Positions 47,285 through 59,113 of a stretch of 64,000 bases of DNA are shown here, one piece after another. The notes beneath the pieces were generated by a model. It did no database searches, was not told where the DNA came from, and worked only from the letters and a program-made list of their open reading frames with translations. The stretch is from Prosopocoilus inquinatus (taxonomy: Eukaryota; Arthropoda; Insecta; Coleoptera; Lucanidae): contig JAYKNF010000013.1 in NCBI GenBank assembly GCA_036172665.1, positions 5,208,001 to 5,272,000 of the forward strand. Reading direction: 5' to 3'. Each line of letters begins with the position of its first letter. The first letter of the stretch is position 1. The position numbers were made by a program, and so were the translations under genes.

Positions 47285-48204
47285 TTACATATTAACAGCT
47301 TTATGCATACTTATATCAAAAATTAATTTACTAATTCCAAACATCATTAATTCATTTGTAATTGCTCCTTTCTCAGATATTTCATTATTGAGAAATGATT
47401 TAACATTTGTCTTCATATCACTTTCCATAACACTCAAGCATGGAATCATGTTGCTGTAGAATGATTTATAGTTCAATTGTTTCAAAACTTCTAAACGATA
47501 TAATACAATATCACACAATTTCCAGAGTTCCAATAGACCTTTATAAGATATATATAATGTCTCCACTCCTCTTTCTAATTTCAGTATTTTCGTTCCTTCG
47601 ATGCGTTCGAAAGACGCCTTTACTGAGCTGATTTTCATTACCGGATAAATAGTTTTCTTCTCAGTAAAATACGACTTCAAAGTGTAGTTATAAGAACAAA
47701 ATTCTTTCCATTCCTCTTCTAAAAACGATATGCTCTGCCTTTTGGAACCCATAATACGTATTATCGGATCAAAAAATGTTTCGGTACACAGTCCGACACA
47801 AATCCACTTCGTACGGCTCTTATTTAGAAAATATACACTTTGAGCTAAAAGTGGCAACTGATCTACGTCAGTCACCTCTCTTGCTTCTGAAATCTCGGAA
47901 GGTGCTGTCTCATTAGTATCACATTGACGAAAATCTTCATCTGTGAAGTAAGGCTGGGAGAGTATTTCAAATTGAAACTCGTTTCGAACTGAGGGCATAT
48001 TCAAACCGTGCTCATCCGGCTTTTCTTCTTTTGGTTTGTCAACGTTTTCAGTCAGAAGTCTTTTCTTCTGTACGTCATCAAAAGGATCGTTCACGTGCCT
48101 TCTCTTTTGCTTCAGGAAAAAATCCACTTGTTTAGATGTCACTGTTAAATACAATAAAAATATACAAATTATAAATTATTACAATAAGATGACTTAAACT
48201 TACT
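47285..48204 (-). CDS. Unknown 285-aa protein; start codon assembled by splicing
   Basis: Not recognised. Residues ~1-40 are highly basic (KQKRRHVNDPFDDVQKKRLL), possibly a nuclear signal. An acidic linker follows (~40-95), then a folded part with SVYFLNKSRTKWICVGLCTE (~100-120), a C-terminal half of helices and strands (LYISYKGLLELWKLCDIVLY), and an ending ISKLIFDISMHKAVNM. In genomic DNA the frame has no ATG near its 5' end (48154 is TTG; the first ATG in frame is ~53 codons in). A 62-nt intron, 48142-48203, has consensus ends, and its removal brings an A (48204) next to TG (48141-48140), making an ATG in frame. A TATA box and TCAGT initiator precede it at the right spacing, and the 5' UTR exon (48204-48262) contains no ATG. 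It is the gene nearest the right TIR; its position suggests a replication or regulatory role, which is only a guess. Confidence 0.75.
48142..48203 (-). other. 62-nt intron that splits a start codon
   Basis: On the minus strand the donor is AAAA|GTAAGT (a full consensus) and the acceptor TTGTATTTAACAG|TGACATC. The exon junction falls after the A of ATG. Without splicing no ATG begins the frame. Confidence 0.75.
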
Positions 48205-48259
48205 TTTATGTATGTAGGTAGGTGATTAACTTAACAACACAACTCACAGTTCTGTAACA

Positions 48260-48293
48260 ACTGAATCTATTCCCAAATGAAGAACCTTATATA
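48260..48293 (-). promoter_or_regulatory. Core promoter of the 285-aa gene (TATA + TCAGT)
   Basis: TATATAAGG (plus 48285-48293) and TCAGT (plus 48260-48264) on the minus strand put the initiator A 31 nt after the first T of the TATA box, the textbook arthropod arrangement. Transcription would start near 48262. Confidence 0.75.
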
Positions 48294-48299
48294 ACAAGA

Positions 48300-48641
48300 T
48301 TTTAGGTGGGGGTCCCTACCTCCTCCAACCTTACGGTCATATTCAAGATAAACCGTTTTTGGATCCTCCGTCAAGTTAAGGTCACGTCAAGGATAGATAA
48401 ATTTTGGAACCCTCATCTGACCTCGCTTTTAGAGGTAATGATGAGGTCACGTCAATGACATTGAAAATTTTGCAACCTCCTCTGACTTGATCCTTAACCT
48501 TGTAGTTACATCGGCACAAAGCAAATTTTAGAACCTCCTCCGATCTTAACCTTGAACCCTCAAGGTCATTTCAAAGTTTCCTCTCGGTTACGTTAGGAAC
48601 AGGTCGATTCTGGAACCTCCTCTAATCTTGACCTTGATCGA
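48300..48641. repeat. Degenerate copies of the TIR module, right subterminal region
   Basis: Diverged copies of the TIR core (pattern GGAACCTCCTCCGACCTTGACC) recur at about 48310, 48350, 48391, 48463, 48525 and 48597, spaced roughly 60-75 bp. They become more similar to the true TIR towards the end of the element. GGTCACGTCAAGG- and AAGGTCA-like bits lie between them. No gene is present. Confidence 0.75.
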
Positions 48642-48789
48642 GGTCACCTCAAGGTCATGGCCTTGAAGTTTAAGGTCATGGTGAGGTCACGTCAGGAATA
48701 GGCCGATTCTGGAACCTCCTCCGACCTTGACCTTGAACTTTATTGGTCAAGGTCGGAGGAGGTTCCAGAATCGGCCTATTCCTACTACT
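48642..48789 (-). repeat. Right terminal inverted repeat with internal hairpin
   Basis: This 148-bp partner of the left TIR ends CCTACTACT. Perfect 39-bp arms at 48694-48732 and 48745-48783 flank a 12-nt loop that differs at one base from the left loop. The terminal hexamers are AGTAGT and ACTACT. Confidence 0.95.
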
Positions 48790-48795
48790 TGTGCT
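48790..48795. repeat. Target site duplication, right copy (TGTGCT)
   Basis: Matches 30927-30932. The satellite resumes as GTATCTAATCG at 48796, the exact continuation of the monomer that was interrupted on the left. Confidence 0.95.
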
Positions 48796-51700
48796 GTATC
48801 TAATCGATCCTTACTTATCTATCATGTTATTTGACGTTTCGATGGACTCCAGTAACTCTGATGTGAGATACGACGTTTTCGGACGCAGCAGAAGCTGGAA
48901 ATAGTTTTAAACGAAACAACACATATTTGCGTTGTTCCTGTGATGTATCTAATCGATCCTTACTCATCTATCATGTTATTTGACGTTTGGACGGACTCCA
49001 GTAACTCTGATGTGAGATACAAAGTTCTCGGACACAGCAGAAGCTGGAAATAGTTTTGAACGAAACAACACGTATTGGCGTTGTTCCTGTGACGTATCTA
49101 AACGATCCTTACTTATCTAACATGTTATTTGACGTTTGGATGGACTCCAGTAACTCTAATGTGAGATACGAAATTTTCGGACGCAGCAGCAGCTGGAAAT
49201 AGTTTTAAACGAAACAACACATATTAGCGTTGTTCCTGTGATGTATCTAATCGATCCTTACTCATCTATCATGTTATTTGACGTTTGGACGGACTCCAGT
49301 AACTCTGATGTGAGATACAAAGTTCTCGGACGCAGCAGAAGCTGGAAATAGTTTTGAACGAAACAACACGTATTAGCGTTGTTCCTGTGATGTATCTAAA
49401 CGATCCTTACTTATCTAACATATTATATGACGTTTGGATGGACTCCAGTAAGTCTGATGTGAGATACAAAGTTCTCGGACACAGCAGAAGCTGGAAATAG
49501 TTTTGAACGAAACAACACATATTAGCGTTGTTCCTGTGATGTATCTAATCGATCCTTACTTATCTATCATGTTATTTGACGTTTCGATGGACTCCAGTAA
49601 CTCTGATGTGAGATACGAAATTTTCGGACGCAGCGGAAGCTGGAAATAGTTTTAAACGAAACAACACGCATTAGCGTTGTTCCAGTGATGTATCTAATCG
49701 ATCCTTACTCATCTATCATGTTATTTGTCGTTTCGATGGACTCTAGTAATTCTGATGTGAGATACGAAGTTTTTGGACGCAGCAGGAGCTGGAAATAGTT
49801 TTGAACGAAACAACACATATTAGCGTTGTTCCTGTGATGTATCTAAACGATCCTTACATATCTAACATGTTATTTGACGTTTGGATGGACTCCAGTAAAT
49901 CTGATGCGAGATACAAAGTTTTTGGACGCAGCAGGAGCTGGAAATAGTTTTAAACGAAACAACACGTATTAGCGTTGTTCCTGTGCTGTATCTAATCGAT
50001 CCTTACTTATCTATCATGTTATTTGACGTTTCGATGGACTCCAGTAACTCTGATGTGAGATACGACGTTTTCGGATGCAGCAGAAGCTGGAAATAGTTTT
50101 TAACGAAACAACACATATTAGCGTTGTTCCTGTGATGTATCTAATCGGTCCTTACTTATCTATCATGTTATTTGACGTTTGGACGGACTCCAGTAACTCT
50201 GATGTGAGATACAAAGTTCTCGGACGCAGCAGAAGCTGGAAATAGTTTTGAACGAACCAACACGTATTAGCGTTGTTCCTGTGATGTATCTAAACGATCC
50301 TTACTTATCTAACATGTTATTTGACGTTTGGATGGACTCCAGTAACTCTAATGTGAGATACGAAATTTTCGGACGCAGCAGCAGCTGGAAATAGTTTTAA
50401 ACGAAACAACACATATTAGCGTTGTTCCTGTGATGTATCTAATCGATCCCTACTCATCTATCATGTTATTTGACGTTTGGACGGACTCCAGTAACTCTGA
50501 TGTGAGATACAAAGTTCTCGGACGCAGCAGAAGCTGGAAATAGTTTTGAACGAAGCAACACGTATTAGCGTTGTTCCTGTGATGTATCTAATCGATCCTT
50601 ACTTATCTATCATGTTATTTGTCGTTTCGATGGACTCTAGTAATTCTGATGTGAAATACGAAGTTTTTGGACGCAGCAGGAGCTGGAAATAGTTTTGAAC
50701 GAAACAACACGTATTAGCGTTGTTCCTGTGATGTATCTAATCGATCCTTACTCATCTATCATGTTATTTGACGTTTGGATGGACTCCAGTAACCCTGATG
50801 TGAGATACGAAATTTTCGGACGCAGCGGAAGCTGGAAATAGTTTTAAACGAAACAACACGCATTAGCGTTGTTCCAGTGATGTATCTAATCGATCCTTAC
50901 TCATCTATCATGTTATTTGACGTTTGGACGGACTCCAGTAACTCTGATGTGAGATACAAAGTTCTCGGACGCAGCAGAAGCTGGAAATAGTTTTGAACGA
51001 AACAACACGTATTAGCGTTGTTCCTGTGATGTATCTAATCGATCCTTACTTATCTATCATGTTATTTGGCGTTTCGATGGACTCCAGTAACTTTGATGTG
51101 AGATACGAAGTTCTCGGACGCAGCTGAAGCTGGAAATAGTTTTAAACGAAACAACACGTATTAGCGTTGTTCCTGTGATGTATCTAATCGGTCCTTACTT
51201 AGCTACTATGTTATTTGACGTTTCGATGGACTCCAGTAACTCTAATGTGAGATACGAAATTTTCGGACGCAGCAGCAGCTGGAAATAGTTTTAAACGAAA
51301 CAACACATATTAGCGTTGTTCCTGTGATGTATCTAATCGGTCCTTACTTATCTATCATGTTATTTGACGTTTGTATCGACTCCAGTAACTCTGATGTGAT
51401 ATACGAAGTTCTCGGACGCAGCAGAAGCTGGAAATAGTTTTAAACGAAACAACACGCATTAGCGTTGTTCCTGTGATGTATCTAATCGATCCTTACTCAT
51501 CTATCATGTTATTTGGCGTTTCGATGGACTCCAGTAACTTTGATGTGAGATACGAAGTTCTCGGACGCAGCTGAAGCTGGAAATAGTTTTAAACGAAACA
51601 ACACGTATTAGCGTTGTTCCTGTGATGTATCTAATCGATCCTTACTTAGCTACTATGTTATTTGACGTTTCGATGGACTCCAGTAACTTTGATGTGAGAT

Positions 51701-54700
51701 ACGAAATTTTCGGACGCAGCAGCAGCTGGAAATAGTTTTAAACGAAACAACACATATTAGCGTTGTTCCTGTGATGTATCTAATCGATCCTTACTCAGTT
51801 CTCATGTTATTTGACGTTTGGACGGACTCCAGTAACTCTGATGTGAGATACAAAGTTCTCGGACGCAGCAGAAGCTGGAAATAGTTTTGAACGAACCAAC
51901 ACGTATTAGCGTTGTTCCTGTGATGTATCTAAACGATCCTTACTTATCTAACATGTTATTTGACGTTTGGATGGACTCCAGTAACTCTAATGTGAGATAC
52001 GAAATTTTCGGACGCAGCAGCAGCTGGAAATAGTTTTAAACGAAACAACACATATTAGCGTTGTTCCTGTGATGTATGTAATCGATCCTTACTCATCTAT
52101 CATGTTATTTGACGTTTGGACGGACTCCAGTAACTCTGATGTGAGATACAAAGTTCTCGGACGCAGCAGAAGCTGGAAATAGTTTTGAACGAAACAACAC
52201 GTATTAGCGTTGTTCCTGTGATGTATCTAAACGATCCTTACTTATCTAACATATTATATGACGTTTGGATGGACTCCAGTAAGTCTGATGTGAGATACAA
52301 AGTTTTTGGACGCAGCAGCTGCTGGAAATAGTTTTAAACGAAACAACACGTATTAGCGTTGTTCCTGTGCTGTATCTAATCGATCCTTACTCATCTATCA
52401 TGTTATTTGGCGTTTCGATGGACTCTGATGTGAGATACAAAGTTTAAGGACGCAGCAGAAGCTGGAAATAGTTTTGAACGAACCAACACGCATTAGCGTT
52501 GTTCCTGTGATGTATCTAAACGATCCTTACTTATCTAACATGTTATTTGACGTTTCGATGGACTCCAGTAACTCTGATGTGAGATACGACGCTTTCGGAC
52601 GCAGCAGAAGCTGGAAATAGTTTTTAACGAAACAACACGCATTAGCGTTGTTCCTGTGATGTATCTAATCGATCCTTACTCATCTATCATGTTATTTGGC
52701 GTTTCGATGGACTCTGATGTGAGATACAAAGTTTACGGACGCAGCAGAAGCTGGAAATAGTTTTAAATGAAACAACACCTATTAGCGTTGTTCCTGTGAT
52801 GTATCTAATCGATCCTTACTCATCTATCATGTTATTTGACGTTCGGATGGACTCCAGTAACCCTGATGTGAGATACGAAATTTTCGGACGCAGCGGAAGC
52901 TGGAAATAGTTTTAAACGAAACAACACGCATTAGCGTTGTTCCTGTGATGTATCTAATCGATCCTTACCCATCTATCATGTTATTTGTCGTTTCGATGGA
53001 CTCTAGAAATTCTGATGTGAGATACGAAGTTTTTGGACGCAGCAGGAGCTGGAAATAGTTTTGAACGAAACAACACGTATTAGCGTTGTTCCTGTGATGT
53101 ATCTAAACGATCCTTACTTATCTAACATGTTATTTGACGTTTGGATGGACTCCTGTAAGTCTGATGTGAGATACAAAGTTTTTGGACGCAGCAGGAGCTG
53201 GAAATAGTTTTAAACGAAACAACACGTATTAGCGTTGTTCCTGTGCTGTATCTAATCGATCCTTACTTATCTATCATGTTATTTGACGTTTCGATGGACT
53301 CCAGTAACTCTGATGTGAGATACGACGTTTTCGGACGCAGCAGAAGCTGGAAATAGTTTTTAACGAAACAACACGCATTAGCGTTGTTCCTGTGATGTAT
53401 CTAATCTATCCTTACTCATCTATCATGTTATTTGGCGTTTCGATGGACTCCAGTAACTTTGATGTGAGATACGAAGTTCTCGGACGCAGCTGAAGCTGGA
53501 AATAGTTTTAAACGAAACAACACGTATTAGCGTTGTTCCTGTGATGTATCTAATCGGTCCTTACTTAGCTACTATGTTATTTGACGTTTCGATGGACTCC
53601 AGTAACTCTAATGTGAGATACGAAATTTTCGGACGCAGCAGCAGCTGGAAATAGTTTTAAACGAAACAACACATATTAGCGTTGTTCCTGTGATGTATCT
53701 AATCGATCCTTACTCATCTATCATGTTATTTGACGTTTGGACGGACTCCAGTAACTCTGATGTGAGATACAAAGTTCTCGGACACAGCAGAAGCTGGAAA
53801 TAGTTTTGAACGAAACAACACGTATTAGCGTTGTTCCTGTGATGTATCTAAACGATCCTTACTTATCTAACATGTTATTTGACGTTTGGATGGACTCCAG
53901 TAACTCTAATGTGAGATACGAAATTTTCGGACGCAGCAGCAGCTGGAAATAGTTTTAAACGAAACAACACGCGTTAGCGTTGTTCCTGTGATGTATCTAA
54001 TCGATCCTTACCCATCTATCATGTTATTTGTCGTTTCGATGGACTCTAGTAATTCTGATGTGAGATACGAAGTTTTTGGACGCAGCAGGAGCTGGAAATA
54101 GTTTTGAACGAAACAACACGTATTAGCGTTGTTCCTGTGATGTATCTAAACGATCCTTACTTATCTAACATGTTATTTGACGTTTGGATGGACTCCAGTA
54201 AGTCTGATGTGAGATACAAAGTTTTTGGACGCAGCAGGAGCTGGAAATAGTTTTAAACGAAACAACACGTATTATCGTTGTTCCTGTGCTGTATCTAATC
54301 GATCCTTACTTATCTATCATGTTATTTGACGTTTCGATGGACTCCAGTAACTCTGATGTGAGATACGACGTTTTCGGACGCAGCAGAAGCTGGAAATAGT
54401 TTTAAACGAAACAACACATATTAGCGTTGTTCCTGTGATGTATCTAATCGATCCTTACTCATCTATCATGTTATTTGACGTTTGGACGGACTCCAGTAAC
54501 TCTGATGTGAGATACAAAGTTCTCGGACACAGCAGAAGCTGGAAATAGTTTTGAACGAAACAACACGTATTAGCGTTGTTCCTGTGATGTATCTAAACGA
54601 TCCTTACTTATCTAACATGTTATTTGACGTTTGGATGGACTCCAGTAACTCTAATGTGAGATACGAAATTTTCGGACGCAGCAGCAGCTGCAAATAGTTT

Positions 54701-57700
54701 TAAACGAAACAACACATATTAGCGTTGTTCCTGTGATGTAGCTAATCGATCCTTACTCATCTATCATGTTATTTGACGTTTGGACGGACTCCAGTATCTC
54801 TGATGTGAGATACAAAGTTCTCGGACGCAGCAGAAGCTGGAAATAGTTTTGAACGAAACAACACATATTAGCGTTGTTCCTGTGATGTATCTAATCGATC
54901 CTTACTTATCTATCATGTTATTTGACGTTTCGATGGACTCCAGTAACTCTGATGTGAGATACGACGCTTTCGGACGCAGCAGAAGCTGGAAATAGTTTTT
55001 AACGAAACAACACGCATTAGCGTTGTTCCTGTGATGTATCTAATCGATCCTTATTCATCTATCATGTTATTTGGCGTTTCGATGGACTCTGATGTGAGAT
55101 ACAAAGTTTAAGGACGCAGCAGAAGCTGGAAATAGTTTTAAATGAAACAACACGTATTAGCGTTGTTCCTGTGATGTATCTAATCGATCCTTACTCATCT
55201 ATCATGTTATTTGACGTTTGGATGGACTCCAGTAACAATGATGTGAGATACGAAATTTTCGGACGCAGCGGAAGCTGGAAATAGTTTTAAACGAAACAAC
55301 ACGCATTAGCGTTGTTCCTGTGATGTATCTAATCGATCCTTACCCATCTATCATGTTATTTGTCGTTTCGATGGACTCTAGTAATTCTGATGTGAGATAC
55401 GAAGTTTTTGGACGCAGCAGGAGCTGGAAATAGTTTTGAACGAAACAACACGTATTAGCGTTGTTCCTGTGATGTATCTAAACGATCCTTACTTATCTAA
55501 CATGTTATTTGACGTTTGGATGGACTCCAGTAAGTCTGATGTGAGATACAAAGTTTTTGGACGCAGCAGGAGCTGGAAATAGTTTTAAACGAAACAACAC
55601 GTATTAGCGTTGTTCCTGTGCTGTATCTAATCGATCCTTACTTATCTATCATGTTATTTGACGTTTCGATGGACTCCAGTAACTCTGATGTGAGATACGA
55701 CGTTTTCGGACGCAGCAGAAGCTGGAAATAGTTTTTAACGAAACAACACGCATTAGCGTTGTTCCTGTGATGTATCTAATCTATCCTTACTCATCTATCA
55801 TGTTATTTGGCGTTTCGATGGACTCCAGTAACTTTGATGTGAGATACGAAGTTCTCGGACGCAGCTGAAGCTGGAAATAGTTTTAAACGAAACAACACGT
55901 ATTAGCGTTGTTCCTGTGATGTATCTAATCGGTCCTTACTTAGCTACTATGTTATTTGACGTTTCGATGGACTCCAGTAACTCTAATGTGAGATACGAAA
56001 TTTTCGGACGCAGCAGCAGCTGGAAATAGTTTTAAACGAAACAACACATATTAGCGTTGTTCCTGTGATGTATCTAATCGATCCTTACTCATCTATCATG
56101 TTATTTGACGTTTGGACGGCCTCCAGTAACTCTGATGTGAGATACAAAGTTCTCGGACACAGCAGAAGCTGGAAATAGTTTTGAACGAAACAACACGTAT
56201 TAGCGTTGTTCCTGTGATGTATCTAAACGATCCTTACTTATCTAACATGTTATTTGACGTTTGGATGGACTCCAGTAACTCTAATGTGAGATACGAAATT
56301 TTCGGACGCAGCAGCAGCTGGAAATAGTTTTAAACGAAACAACACGCGTTAGCGTTGTTCCTGTGATGTATCTAATCGATCCTTACCCATCTATCATGTT
56401 ATTTGTCGTTTCGATGGACTCTAGTAATTCTGATGTGAGATACGAAGTTTTTGGACGCAGCAGGAGCTGGAAATAGTTTTGAACGAAACAACACGTATTA
56501 GCGTTGTTCCTGTGATGTATCTAAACGATCCTTACTTATCTAACATGTTATTTGACGTTTGGATGGACTCCAGTAAGTCTGATGTGAGATACAAAGTTTT
56601 TGGACGCAGCAGGAGCTGGAAATAGTTTTAAACGAAACAACACGTATTAGCGTTGTTCCTGTGCTGTATCTAATCGATCCTTACTTATCTATCATGTTAT
56701 TTGACGTTTCGATGGACTCCAGTAACTCTGATGTGAGATACGACGTTTTCGGACGCAGCAGAAGCTGGAAATAGTTTTAAACGAAACAACACATATTAGC
56801 GTTGTTCCTGTGATGTATCTAATCGATCCTTACTCATCTATCATGTTATTTGACGTTTGGACGGACTCCAGTAACTCTGATGTGAGATACAAAGTTCTCG
56901 GACACAGCAGAAGCTGGAAATAGTTTTGAACGAAACAACACGTATTAGCGTTGTTCCTGTGATGTATCTAAACGATCCTTACTTATCTAACATGTTATTT
57001 GACGTTTGGATGGACTCCAGTAACTCTAATGTGAGATACGAAATTTTCGGACGCAGCAGCAGCTGGAAATAGTTTTAAACGAAACAACACATATTAGCGT
57101 TGTTCCTGTGATGTAGCTAATCGATCCTTACTCATCTATCATGTTATTTGACGTTTGGACGGACTCCAGTATCTCTGATGTGAGATACAAAGTTCTCGGA
57201 CGCAGCAGAAGCTGGAAATAGTTTTGAACGAAACAACACATATTAGCGTTGTTCCTGTGATGTATCTAATCGATCCTTACTTATCTATCATGTTATTTGA
57301 CGTTTCGATGGACTCCAGTAACTCTGATGTGAGATACGAAATTTTCGGACGCAGCGGAAGCTGGAAATAGTTTTAAACGAAACAACACGCATTAGCGTTG
57401 TTCCAGTGATGTATCTAATCGATCCTTACTCATCTATCATGTTATTTGTCGTTTCGATGGACTCTAGTAATTCTGATGTGAGATACGAAGTTTTTGGACG
57501 CAGCAGGAGCTGGAAATAGTTTTGAACGAAACAACACATATTAGCGTTGTTCCTGTGATGTATCTAAACGATCCTTACATATCTAACATGTTATTTGACG
57601 TTTGGATGGACTCCAGTAAATCTGATGCGAGATACAAAGTTTTTGGACGCAGCAGGAGCTGGAAATAGTTTTAAACGAAACATCACGTATTAGCGTTGTT

Positions 57701-58448
57701 CCTGTGCTGTATCTAATCGATCCTTACTTATCTATCATGTTATTTGACGTTTGTATCGACTCCAGTAACTCTGATGTGATATACGAAGTTCTCGGACGCA
57801 GCAGAAGCTGGAAATAGTTTTAAACGAAACAACACGCATTAGCGTTGTTCCTGTGATGTATCTAATCGGTCCTTACTTATCTATCATGTTATTTGACGTT
57901 TGTATCGACTCCAGTAACTCTGATGTGATACACGAAGTTCTCGGACGCAGCAGAAGCTGGAAATAGTTTTGAACGAAACAACACATATTAGCGTTGTTCC
58001 TGTGATGTATCTAATCGATCCTTACTTATCTATCATGTTATTTGACGTTTCGATGGACTCCAGTAACTCTGATGTGAGATACGAAATTTTCGGACGCAGC
58101 GGAAGCTGGAAATAGTTTTAAACGAAACAACACGCATTAGCGTTGTTCCTGTGATGTATCTAATCGATCCTTACTCATCTATCATGTTATTTGGCGTTTC
58201 GATGGACTCCAGTAACTTTGATGTGAGATACGAAGTTCTCGGACGCAGCTGAAGCTGGAAATAGTTTTAAACGAAACAACACGTATTAGCGTTGTTCCTG
58301 TGATGTATCTAATCGCTCCTTACTTAGCTACTATGTTAACTCTAATGTGAGATACGAAATTTTCGGACGCAGCAGCAGCTGGAAATAGTTTTAAACGAAA
58401 CAACACATATTAGCGTTGTTCCTGTGATGTATCTAATCGATCCTTACT

Positions 58449-58519
58449 ACTGAGTAAGGATCGATTAGATACATCAGAGTTACTGGAGTCCGTCCAAACG
58501 TCAAATAACATGAGAACTG
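58449..58519 (-). repeat. 71-bp inverted satellite segment
   Basis: The segment reads as minus-strand satellite between plus-strand neighbours. It makes two perfect palindromes: 24-bp arms 58425-58448/58453-58476 and 45-bp arms 58471-58515/58520-58564, both with the loop ACTG. Reverse-complemented, it is one monomer with an internal deletion. Confidence 0.85.
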
Positions 58520-59071
58520 TCTCATGTTATTTGACGTTTGGACGGACTCCAGTAACTCTGATGTGAGATACAAAGTTCTCGGACGCAGCAGAAGCTGGAA
58601 ATAGTTTTGAACGAACCAACACGTATTAGCGTTGTTCCTGTGATGTATCTAAACGATCCTTACTTATCTAACATGTTATTTGACGTTTGGATGGACTCCA
58701 GTAACTCTAATGTGAGATACGAAATTTTCGGACGCAGCAGCAGATGGAAATAGTTTTAAACGAAACAACACATATCAGCGTTGTTCCTGTGATGTATGTA
58801 ATCGATCCTTACTCATCTATCATGTTATTTGACGTTTGGACGGACTCCAGTAACTCTGATGTGAGATACAAAGTTCTCGGACGCAGCAGAAGCTGGAAAT
58901 AGTTTTGAACGAAACAACACGTATTAGCGTTGTTCCTGTGATGTATCTAAACGATCCTTACTTATCTAACATATTATATGACGTTTGGATGGACTCCAGT
59001 AAGTCTGATGTGAGATACAAAGTTTTTGGACGCAGCAGCTGCTGGAAATAGTTTTAAACGAAACAACACGT

Positions 59072-59113
59072 TAATACGTGTTGTTTCGTTACTTACACAG
59101 GAACAACGCTAAT
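59072..59113 (-). repeat. 42-bp inverted satellite segment
   Basis: Inverted relative to its surroundings. Palindromes with 15-bp arms (59057-59071/59076-59090) and 14-bp arms (59096-59109/59114-59127) both have the loop TAAT. The structure is the same as at 58449-58519, with a larger internal deletion. Confidence 0.85.

Larger units (their letters stand above)
30933..48789. mobile_element. Complete Maverick/Polinton (adintovirus-like) element, 17,857 bp
   Basis: The element has every Polinton hallmark. Its ends are AG...CT, it has 6-bp target duplications and 148-bp TIRs, and it encodes a protein-primed family B DNA polymerase, a DDE integrase, a packaging ATPase, an adenain-like cysteine protease and the jelly-roll major and minor capsid proteins. 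It also encodes a PLA2/pX-like virion protein and several lineage proteins of unknown function. The polymerase points right; all other genes point left, with convergent ends at about 35.8-35.9 kb. The set suffices in principle for a virus particle. TIR arms are identical at both ends and no gene carries an obvious inactivating break, so the copy looks young. Close relatives are annotated either as Polintons or as adintoviruses; the sequence does not decide between the two lifestyles. Confidence 0.97.

Noticed and set aside
47440..47631. Plus-strand 63-codon frame inside the 285-aa gene
   Set aside because: It is an antisense shadow with no features of its own.
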